Shown here one piece after another: positions 8,021 through 16,200 of a DNA stretch of 41,999 bases (within the stretch, counting starts at the first letter, position 1; each line of letters starts with the position of its first letter). Where the stretch lies: positions 1 through 41,999 of IMG/VR virus record IMGVR_UViG_3300047202_000045, one strand, 5' to 3'. The translations under genes and the position numbers were made by a program. Origin of the DNA: a virus. The notes under the pieces were generated by a model, which worked only from the letters and a program-made list of their open reading frames with translations, made no database searches and was not told the DNA's origin.

Positions 8021-10620
8021 TACTTGATTGGAGTTCTTTCAAGAAACCAGAAGAAGAAAAAAAATTAGATTTTAGTGCATTTAAACCACCAGAAGAAAAA
8101 ACTTTAGATTGGAGTTCTTTAAAACCACCAACAACAAGTGTAGGCTTAGGTAGAAATGCAAACGCAACAGCAGGAATATCTTTACCAGAAACAGAAATAT
8201 CTTTACCAGAAAATAAACTTGGAGTTTTAGGGGTGAATAAGGAAACTACTATAAAACAATATAACCCGCCTAAAGAAAATTGGTGGGATAAGGTTAAAGG
8301 TATATTTAAGGCAAAACCAGAAGACCAAATAGCCAAAGCACAGGTTAGTTATAATATCTCTCAAAAGACAGGTATTCCTATTACTGAAGTTAATCAAAAT
8401 CTTGACAAAATAACTAAAGATATGAAGATTAGGGGAATACCTACTACCGAAGAAATGATAAGTGTTGCAATGATATTAAACCCTCTTACTGCTGGATTAA
8501 TTGGGACTCATCCTATAAGTCTTGTTACTGGTGCGGCTAAATATATGGGAATGGGTGAAATAGTAAATGCTATTGTATCTAAAGCAAAAGGGATTAAGTA
8601 TAAATTTGGGGCAGGTAAAAGTATTAAAGACCTATTGCCTGAAGATACTAACCAGATGACTAAAGACGCCATAGATATAGCTGAAATGTTTGGTAAAGGT
8701 GCTATTATTGCCGCAACCGATAAAAACGTAATGAAATTATGGGACCAGTTTACTAAACAAACTACTACCGAATATAATTTACCTGAAAAAATGTATTTAA
8801 GTGCTGACAAAATAAAAGATATATATAGAAAAGGTGGAATACCTGAATCCGAATATCCTCAATTTGAAGCAGATATTCTATCAAAAGTGCAAGGGAATAA
8901 AGCGAATATTGTTAGGACAGCACTTAAAAATGGTGGAGTAGATATTGAAATACCCGCTACTGAAATGGTAACTTTTGCCGATAAACCTTGGTTTGCTAAG
9001 GTTAAAGAAGCCTTCGGGATTAAACCTATCTCTAATACTGTTATAAGTTATGGTAAAGGTGTTATTAAACCTTCTGTAGGTGGGTTATTAGAGGGCAAGG
9101 TTGGTATTCCTGAAACACCAGTAGTAACTCCACCGATTAAACCTGTTACTCCTGCACAAGTAAAGACTTCTATCCCCAAAGAACTTGCAGAGTTGGCAGA
9201 GGAAGATGTGAATAAAATAGCTGTTGTAGAAAGTCTATTACCAAAAGATACAATAATGGGACCGCAAGCAAGGGCTAAATTTACAGGAGAGATCGCCAAT
9301 AAAGGTTTAACTATTATTGATAAGCTACCAGTAAAATTAACTGAAGCTAAAAAAATAGATGATGTTGGTGGAGATGGGCAAGTAGGTATTTATGGTAGTA
9401 GATTTATAGAAAGTAAGATAAGTAAAGGTAAACTTACTGTCTATCACGGGACTTCCTCAAAAGTCGCTGAAATGTTTTATGGCAATGTATGGTCTAAACT
9501 TAATGATGGTTCGTATTTATCCTTAACAAAAAGTAATACAAAAGAAGCAATAGGAATATACGGAGCAGGTTTTTATAAAGACCTTGCTAAAAAATATGGG
9601 ATAGATGCAGAAGTAGTTAAATTTGAAATACCAATTGAACATATTGGAGTAGATAGAGTAACAGGAGAATTAAGATTTATTAATCCAAATACAAACAAAA
9701 CTAAAGACTTCTACACCCAAGCCACCGCAGGGGTTAAGGCAGTAGGCAAGGGGGAAGCGACTATACCAGTTACCGAGAAACCTGCGGGGGTTGATAAAGT
9801 AGGAAATAGAGTTCAAGAATGGATTGATTTAGGTAATTCAAAACCAGTAGCCGAATCTCTTGCAAAAATAGAAGAAGCAGGTTTACTTGATAATGTTGAA
9901 GGTCATTCAGGGAAAGGTGGGGTTGTACCATTTAGTGTTAGGGTGAAAAATAAAATTACTGGAGAGATAAACTATATTACTTCTCCTACTAGATTACATC
10001 AATTTGCTAAAGATATAACCACCGAAGAAGCAGGCAAAAGCACGCTTACCCCAATTGCAGGCACAGGTGAAACAAAAACCAGAGGGTTAGCTGTTAGTGT
10101 AGAATCAAAAGCTATTGCAGATAAATTAACCGAAGGATTTGGAGATTTACCTCAATATAAGGTAATTAATGCACAAGACCAAGCTGATAAAACCGCTAAG
10201 ATAATAAACTCCGATTATGAACTGGCTAAAAAGATGGCACTAGGAGAAGTAGGAGTGCCTACGGACATTCTCCCTGAAAGTATGTTTACAGCCGTTAGGG
10301 TTAAGGCAGAAAAAGAAGGGGATATAGATACTATAATAAAATTAGCAACATCTCCAGTTAGAACCGTAGAAGCGACTGTAATGGGACAAAGGATACAGGC
10401 ATTAGGCGTAAAAGACCCCGAATCACCTGTTTTTGCTATACAGGATCTTGACGCAACCTTAACTAAGGCAAATGAGTCTAAGTTAAAAGGGGCTAATAAA
10501 TTATTTATACCTGAAATAGATAAAAATATTCAAAATGCCGAAGTAGAAGGTTACAGTAAAAAACAATTTTCAAATAAGCAGACTTGGACAGATTTTATTA
10601 ATGAAATAAGGTGCAAGTAA
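8017..10620 (+). CDS. Large polyvalent ejection protein with ADP-ribosyltransferase-like domain
   Basis: An 867-residue protein coupled by ATGA overlap to the preceding gene. Residues 1-40 hold three imperfect copies of LDWSSFKKPEE, a likely docking or packaging tag. A small-residue hydrophobic stretch lies around 150-185. At about 473-540, LTVYHGTSS (H477) is followed by GSYLSLT (Y500) and later acidic strands. This is the order of the H-Y-E ADP-ribosyltransferase fold; the catalytic Glu is not certain. The remainder is mixed alpha/beta. Injected polyvalent proteins of phages often carry such host-modifying domains beside structural parts, so co-ejection with DNA is a reasonable inference. 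Confidence 0.6.
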   Translation: MILDWSSFKKPEEEKKLDFSAFKPPEEKTLDWSSLKPPTTSVGLGRNANATAGISLPETEISLPENKLGVLGVNKETTIKQYNPPKENWWDKVKGIFKAKPEDQIAKAQVSYNISQKTGIPITEVNQNLDKITKDMKIRGIPTTEEMISVAMILNPLTAGLIGTHPISLVTGAAKYMGMGEIVNAIVSKAKGIKYKFGAGKSIKDLLPEDTNQMTKDAIDIAEMFGKGAIIAATDKNVMKLWDQFTKQTTTEYNLPEKMYLSADKIKDIYRKGGIPESEYPQFEADILSKVQGNKANIVRTALKNGGVDIEIPATEMVTFADKPWFAKVKEAFGIKPISNTVISYGKGVIKPSVGGLLEGKVGIPETPVVTPPIKPVTPAQVKTSIPKELAELAEEDVNKIAVVESLLPKDTIMGPQARAKFTGEIANKGLTIIDKLPVKLTEAKKIDDVGGDGQVGIYGSRFIESKISKGKLTVYHGTSSKVAEMFYGNVWSKLNDGSYLSLTKSNTKEAIGIYGAGFYKDLAKKYGIDAEVVKFEIPIEHIGVDRVTGELRFINPNTNKTKDFYTQATAGVKAVGKGEATIPVTEKPAGVDKVGNRVQEWIDLGNSKPVAESLAKIEEAGLLDNVEGHSGKGGVVPFSVRVKNKITGEINYITSPTRLHQFAKDITTEEAGKSTLTPIAGTGETKTRGLAVSVESKAIADKLTEGFGDLPQYKVINAQDQADKTAKIINSDYELAKKMALGEVGVPTDILPESMFTAVRVKAEKEGDIDTIIKLATSPVRTVEATVMGQRIQALGVKDPESPVFAIQDLDATLTKANESKLKGANKLFIPEIDKNIQNAEVEGYSKKQFSNKQTWTDFINEIRCK

Positions 10621-10629
10621 GGAGGCAAT

Positions 10630-12558
10630 ATGGCTTTTTGTTTAACAGGTAAATATGCAGACCAATTTATAGAGAAGTTAAAGAGTGGTGAGATTGACCC
10701 TGCTAAGTTATCAAAAATGACCTCTCAGGAACGGCGTGATTTTTTTAGATTTGCCGGACCAATGAACGCCAGTAATATCAACGCATTATTCGAGAGTAAG
10801 TTATTACTAAAAAACCAACAGCAAGGGATGATCACTTGGGCGAAACAGGCAGCAGGAATGAAACCTGAAGTATTAAGGGATTTACTCTCTATCGTAAATA
10901 AAATGGATAAACCCCTGAATCCTGAGACTAAGCAAGCCTTTTTAGAGGATTTAGTGGCACATAGATTAAAGGCAAAGGTTACTATGGAACAGGCTACTAA
11001 AATATCTGAAATGGCTAAAGATATAGCTAAAAAGAAAGAATTAATGAATAGTGGGTTAGGGGATAGAATGGCGTATGGTAGGGCAACGGTTGCCTTTGGT
11101 AACTATGTAAATGGGCTTAAAGAGAGTGCTAAGAAAATACCTATAGGCGAACAGCTTAAACCAAGTAATTGGGCAAAAGGTATTACCAATATTGGTGGTA
11201 TATCAAGGTCATTAAAAGCTTCTATGGATAATAGTGCGTTATTTAGGCAAGGTTGGAAAACACTTTGGACTAATCCCGGCATTTGGACAAAGAACTCTAT
11301 AAAATCATTTGCCGATATTGGAAAGACTATTGGTGGCAAGGCTGCATTAGACGAAGTAAGGGCTGATATTATATCAAGACCGAACTACAATAGAATGAAA
11401 AAAGCTAAATTAGCAGTAGCTACCATTGAAGAAGAATTTCCCAGTGGATTACCTGAAAAGATACCTGCTATTGGACGTGTATATAAGGCAACCCAAGACG
11501 CTTATACTGGTTTTTTATATAGACAAAGAGCCGATATATTCGATAAATATATGGAAATAGCTGAAAAATCAGATATTGATATAGATGACAGAATGCAACT
11601 TGAAAGTATAGGTAAATTAGTAAATTCTTTAACTGGTAGGGGAAATTTAGGTTTCATAGAACCTGCTGCAAATATAGTCAATAATGTATTCTTTTCACCG
11701 AGATTACTCAAGAGTCATATTGACGTTTTAACTATGCATTTAGGTGATAAAAAGGTTAGTGGTTTTGTTAAATGGGAAGCAGCTAAAAATTTAGTAAAGA
11801 TAGTTAGCGGGACTGCGGCAGTATTGGTTATTGCCAATGCGGCAAGTCCGGGAAGCGTAGAGAAAGATCCCAAGAGTGCTGATTTTGGAAAGATTAAAAT
11901 AGGTGATACCCGTTTTGATGTTTCTGGCGGTATGGCTTCAATAGTAACTTTAGCTTTCCGACAAATAACTAATTCTACTAAAAGTAGTACTACTGGATTA
12001 GTAAGTCAATTAGGAACTGGAAAGTTTGGATCATCTACAAGGGCATCTGTTTTTTATAATTTCTTTGAGAATAAATTAGCCCCTTTACCGGGAGCAATAA
12101 ATAATTATTTAAAAGCAGAAGATTTCACCGGGAAGAAACCAACAACAGTAAGCACATTAAAAGATTTATTTGTTCCTATAATAGGGACAAACTATCAAGA
12201 ATTAAAAGATGATCCCGAATCAGCTGATAAGTTACTTACAATGATAGCCGAAGGATTGGGAATAAGTACTAGTACTTATTCTGCAAATACAAATTGGGAA
12301 GATAGTACAGGCGTAGAATTACAACAATTTAAAAAAGTGATTGGCGATATCAAGTTTAAAGAAGCAAATGAAGATTTTAATAAAAGATTTAATTCGTGGT
12401 TTAAATTAAACCAAACTAACCCAGAATATAAAGCTTTATCTGATGAAGATAAACAGAAGGTAATTACGAAAAAGAAGAACGAAATAAAAGCAGCAATTTT
12501 TAAACAGTATATTTTTAAATATAAAGCACCAAAGGTTAAACCATTACCTAACTTTTAA
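10630..12558 (+). CDS. Large polyvalent-type internal virion protein (LPD38-like)
   Basis: A 642-residue, mostly helical protein with AGGAGG 5 bases upstream. The middle (about 200-450) runs NPGIWTKNSIKSF, RPNYNRMKKAKLA, IGRVYKATQDAYTGFLYRQRADIF, a hydrophobic segment (AAVLVIANAASPG), then DPKSADFGKIKIGDTRFDVSGG. This matches my recollection of the LPD38 domain found in giant polyvalent and ejection proteins. It is the last of four consecutive large virion genes and should be an internal head protein delivered into the host. No DNA motor or peptidase motif is visible. Confidence 0.6.
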   Translation: MAFCLTGKYADQFIEKLKSGEIDPAKLSKMTSQERRDFFRFAGPMNASNINALFESKLLLKNQQQGMITWAKQAAGMKPEVLRDLLSIVNKMDKPLNPETKQAFLEDLVAHRLKAKVTMEQATKISEMAKDIAKKKELMNSGLGDRMAYGRATVAFGNYVNGLKESAKKIPIGEQLKPSNWAKGITNIGGISRSLKASMDNSALFRQGWKTLWTNPGIWTKNSIKSFADIGKTIGGKAALDEVRADIISRPNYNRMKKAKLAVATIEEEFPSGLPEKIPAIGRVYKATQDAYTGFLYRQRADIFDKYMEIAEKSDIDIDDRMQLESIGKLVNSLTGRGNLGFIEPAANIVNNVFFSPRLLKSHIDVLTMHLGDKKVSGFVKWEAAKNLVKIVSGTAAVLVIANAASPGSVEKDPKSADFGKIKIGDTRFDVSGGMASIVTLAFRQITNSTKSSTTGLVSQLGTGKFGSSTRASVFYNFFENKLAPLPGAINNYLKAEDFTGKKPTTVSTLKDLFVPIIGTNYQELKDDPESADKLLTMIAEGLGISTSTYSANTNWEDSTGVELQQFKKVIGDIKFKEANEDFNKRFNSWFKLNQTNPEYKALSDEDKQKVITKKKNEIKAAIFKQYIFKYKAPKVKPLPNF

Positions 12559-12733
12559 AATAGTCAGGATCTGACATATATATTATTATACAAACTACTG
12601 CTAAAAATATTAAATAGTTAAATTGGAATAGTCTATATAACAAAATAGCTGCAATCGCATAATAGAACATCTTCATAACAAAAAGAATAACGTTCCATAT
12701 TTTATCAGAAGTTTTATTTACATAAGTCTTCAT
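12548..12733 (-). CDS. Two-helix membrane protein, minus-strand moron
   Basis: A 61-residue protein starting at the ATG complementary to 12731-12733, with AAAAAAGGGG upstream; a longer in-frame start at 12820 would run through the promoter. After a basic N-terminus it has two hydrophobic segments (about 16-37 and 40-56) separated by a short turn, and an acidic SDPDYFKS tail. It is convergent with the large ejection protein and overlaps its end by 11 bases. It has its own promoter. Such small envelope proteins often act in superinfection exclusion, but that is inference. Confidence 0.65.
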   Translation of the reverse strand: MKTYVNKTSDKIWNVILFVMKMFYYAIAAILLYRLFQFNYLIFLAVVCIIIYMSDPDYFKS

Positions 12734-12749
12734 AATACACCCCTTTTTT

Positions 12750-12778
12750 AAAATACCACAAATTAATCCTAATGTCAA
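12750..12778 (-). promoter_or_regulatory. Sigma-70 extended -10 promoter for the membrane moron
   Basis: TTGACA (12778-12773), a 17-base spacer ending TGG, and TATTTT (12755-12750) on the minus strand. It matches the 5374-5402 promoter at 21 of 29 positions by hand alignment, including the TTGACATT start and a TTGTGrTATT block. Predicted +1 near 12743 leaves about a 10-base leader containing GGGG as the ribosome site. Confidence 0.7.
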
Positions 12779-12807
12779 ATGAGAGATAGGTGAATCAGTT
12801 AAAGGAT

Positions 12808-12879
12808 GTGGCTGGTTCATCTATTAATAGAGAGATAGAACGGGTCAAGCACAAGGATGTGGTTTTGGAAAATGACTAA
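12808..12879 (+). CDS. Possible 23-residue leader ORF
   Basis: A GTG at 12808 inside an AAGGATGTGG motif opens a frame to TAA 12877-12879 that overlaps the start of the next small ORF (ATGACTAA). The peptide is charged (INREIERVKHKDVVLEND). The start would overlap its own SD, so translation is doubtful. It may instead be a regulatory leader ahead of the tail-fibre genes. Confidence 0.25.
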   Translation: MAGSSINREIERVKHKDVVLEND

Positions 12880-12904
12880 CTCCAAAACATTAAAACTTGA
12901 CCCG
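12841..12904 (+). promoter_or_regulatory. Nested hairpin around a small ORF start, upstream of fibre genes
   Basis: CGGGTCAAG (12841-12849) pairs perfectly with CTTGACCCG (12896-12904). Inside it TTTTGGA (12863-12869) pairs with TCCAAAA (12881-12887), and CACA (12850-12853) can pair with TGTG (12858-12861) around the SD. The ATG at 12872 is in the inner loop. This looks like an RNA fold controlling access to that SD and start. Confidence 0.55.
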
Positions 12905-12958
12905 CCTACCCCTCAACCTACTTATACGCTTAATAGGGGAATTTGTCAAATGAGGTAA
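12872..12958 (+). CDS. Small Pro/Thr-rich ORF (28 aa)
   Basis: The ORF from ATG 12872 to TAA 12958 is preceded by the AAGGATGTGG variant SD and stops 3 bases before the ATG at 12962. It encodes a 28-residue peptide with DPPTPQPTYTL, echoing the PTYTEP repeats of the next protein. It could be a genuine small gene or a translated leader that couples expression of the fibre accessory gene. Confidence 0.4.
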   Translation: MTNSKTLKLDPPTPQPTYTLNRGICQMR

Positions 12959-12961
12959 CTA

Positions 12962-13195
12962 ATGACCACATTTAACGAACCTATTAAAGTTAAACCAACC
13001 TACCTTGAACCGCAATGGATTTATCCTGTAATAGAAAAAACCTGGGAAGACCTTAATGAGGCGACTGCGGAAGACCTCGACGAAGCGACCTGGGCGGATC
13101 TTGTCATTGGAATGTATGCTGGTAAGTTTATTAAACCAACTTATACCGAACCATCTAAAACCTCACCTATCTTTACTGAACCCTCAAAGGAGTAA
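12962..13195 (+). CDS. Small repeat protein, fibre accessory
   Basis: A 77-residue acidic protein with GAGGTAACTA upstream. It has a central pseudo-repeat TWEDLNEAT-AEDLDEAT-WADL, flanked by KPTYLEP, KPTYTEPSK and SPIFTEPSK repeats. Similar TWADL-type repeats occur in small phage fibre-anchor proteins, as far as I recall. It ends 5 bases before the giant tail-fibre gene, so it may be a linker between fibre and tail. Function unproven. Confidence 0.5.
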   Translation: MTTFNEPIKVKPTYLEPQWIYPVIEKTWEDLNEATAEDLDEATWADLVIGMYAGKFIKPTYTEPSKTSPIFTEPSKE

Positions 13196-13200
13196 ATAAT

Positions 13201-16200
13201 ATGAAAAAAATATTATCTCTTATTTTAATTATTATATTTTCTTATATTGTTGGTTGTGCTTATACCACCTCTACTAATTTATCTTTTAGATTACCAGAGG
13301 CAACCGATAATACTAATTCCGTTAGGACGGATTTTAATTATAACTTTAATTTAGTAGATGACCTATTTGATACTGTATCTTTAACTGAATTTGGCTATCT
13401 TAATAATGTAACTTCTAATATACAGACCCAACTTAATGCTAAACCTAACGCTGATACTAATACAACTTATACCGCAGGAACAGGAATGACCTTAACCGGG
13501 ACTGTATTTTCTTCTAAAGACTCTGAGATTGTCCACGATAGTTTATCCGGTTTTGTGGCCAATGAACATTTAGATTGGACAGCAGATCAAGGGGCAACCA
13601 ATATTCATTCCGGTAATTATACCGATACCAATACTACTTATACAGGAACAACCGGCGAAATAGTATTAACCGGAACTGTATTTAGTTTAGATGCTCTCAT
13701 TACAAGAGATACTGAATTACATAATGCAGTTACCATAGGAACGGCTAACGGACTAACCTTATCTACTCAGGCAATAAGTTTAGCAGAAAATTCTTCCACT
13801 TCGGCGGGTGCAGTAGCAAGTGGAGCAGGTCAAGTTAGTCAAGTTTGGAAAACCAATGCCTCTGGTGCTCCTGCCTGGAGAGATGATGCAGGTTCAACTT
13901 TTTTAACTTTAACCGATACCCCTTCAACTTATGTTGCTCAGGGTAATAAAGTTTTAAGGGTAAATGCAGGAGAAACCGCTGTCGAATTTTATGCTATGCC
14001 TGGTGGTGGTGATGTTCTCGGACCAGCGGATTCTGATGATAATACTATAGCCAGATTTAACGGGGAAGATAATAAGACTATAGATGATTCATTGCCTACT
14101 ATTGACGATAATGGAACAATAAGTATTCCTGCTGGACAAACCTATCAAATAGCTGGGACTACTTTAGCAGAAGGAGATATAACCAATGCTGCTATGAGTG
14201 GGGCGAATAGTGATATAACTTCTCTTACGGGATTAACCACTCCATTATCAGTTGCTCAAGGTGGAACAGCTGCTACTACTGCCGGTGGTGCTTTAACTTC
14301 TTTAGGGGCTGCCGCAAAAGGAGCAAATGCCGATATAACTTCAATGACTGGTTTAACTACTGCTCTTGCTGCTAATTATGGTGGCACTGGAGTAGCTAAT
14401 GGAGCAGGTGAAACCTTAACCTTTACAGGTGATGATACAGTTAATTTCACTACCACTGCTGCAACAAGTGTAACCCTGCCAACAAGTGGGACATTATTAA
14501 CCGAAGCTGAAATAGACGCTTCAAGTGAGTTATTGGCTATTTGCGACGATGAAACAGGCACAGGGGTTTTAGTATTTGGAACAACACCAACTTTAACTAC
14601 TCCAGTAATAGGTGTAGCAACGGGTACCTCTTTAGATTTAGGTGCAACAACACTCTATGGTTCAAGAGCAATAACTGTAGATACAGGTGGAGTACTTAAT
14701 ATTGTTTTAGAATCTGCGGCAGGTGATGATTTTACAGTAGATACTACTAAATTAGTGGTAGAGGGAGATAATGGTTACGTTGGTATTGGAACAGCAACTC
14801 CTGCAGCTTTTCTTGATATAAGGGGAACTGGGATAATTGGTGCAGCAATAGATGTAGTCAATGCTGGAACAGGTATTACTAATATAGGTGGACTTACCCT
14901 ATCTAATGCGAATGTAACCGCAAGTAATTATATAGGTATATTGTTTGCTGATAATGTAGGTGCTGTTTCTGGTGCAAGTGGACATATTGGAATGCAATCA
15001 ACTGATAGAGATAATCACTATGGAGATATATCCTTTGCTACCAGAAGTGCTGGCGGATATACTGAAAAAATGAGAATTGCGGCAGCTGGAGCAGTTTCTA
15101 TAACTGATGACTTAACCATAACTGGTTCTGATTTAACTTTAGGAGCAGCAGGGGTTCAACTTACTGGAGATGGCGATGGTGCTGTAACTATTGCAGGTTT
15201 AGGCAATGGAACAGATGAAAGTTTATTAATTAATTTTGATGACACTTCTAACGAAGTAGATATAACTTCTGCTTCAGGTGTTTTAGATATAGATTTTAAT
15301 ACTATTGATTTAAATTCAGATACTTTTACAGGTGCTTTAGTAGGTAATGCAGATACTGCAACTGTATCTACTCACGTTACTATTACAGATAATGAAGATA
15401 CAGCCGAAAATAACGCTATTATATTTACAGAAGCTGGTGATTTAGACGGTGGTAATTTGGGACTTGAATCTGACGGAACTTTATATTATACACCCTCAAC
15501 TGGTGTAATAACTGCAACAGGTTTTGTAGGTGCTTTAACTGGTGCGGTTACGGGTAACGCCGATACTGCTACAACTGCCACTAACTTTACTGCAACCGAT
15601 AACGAAAATGAAGCATTGGCTTGTCCAATAGTTTTTGTAGATGGGGCAACGGGAGCACAAGGAGCAGAAACAGATGGAGATTTAACCTATAATCCTTCAA
15701 CTGGTATGGTAATGGCTACAAATGTGTTATTTGGCAAATGGAATGCTACCACTGCCCCTGTTGCTGCAACTGATGATATAACTTTAGGTTATGTAGTAGG
15801 TAGTCAATGGTACGATGTAACTAATGATAAAGCATATTCTTGTATGGATAATACAGATGGTAATGCAGTTTGGAAAATCTTTGTCCCCTCTGGAACGGGT
15901 TCTGGTGTTGGTACGAGTGGTACTCCCGTTGATAATGATTTTGCTAAGTTTACCGATGCCGATACTGTTGAAGGTAGAAGTTATTCAGAAACAAGAAATG
16001 ATTTACAGAACTATATAGTGTACCCACAAGATTATGCTACAGGTGCAGGAACGGTAGGTGACCCTTGGGCTGGTGCTTGTATAGAAGATGCTGTTGCTGC
16101 CTGTCCTACTGGTGGAACTGTCTATTTGAGGGCAGGATATTATCAGATGGCCGGTGAAGCAGATATAAATACACCAATGAATATTATTGGTGAAGGTATG

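Noticed and set aside
12734-12820. Longer start for the minus-strand membrane protein
   Set aside because: The 29-residue extension runs through the promoter boxes and has no SD.
14376-14561. Minus-strand ORFs inside the fibre and ejection genes
   Set aside because: They lie wholly opposite strongly coding frames, lack SDs and have low-complexity products; treated as shadows.
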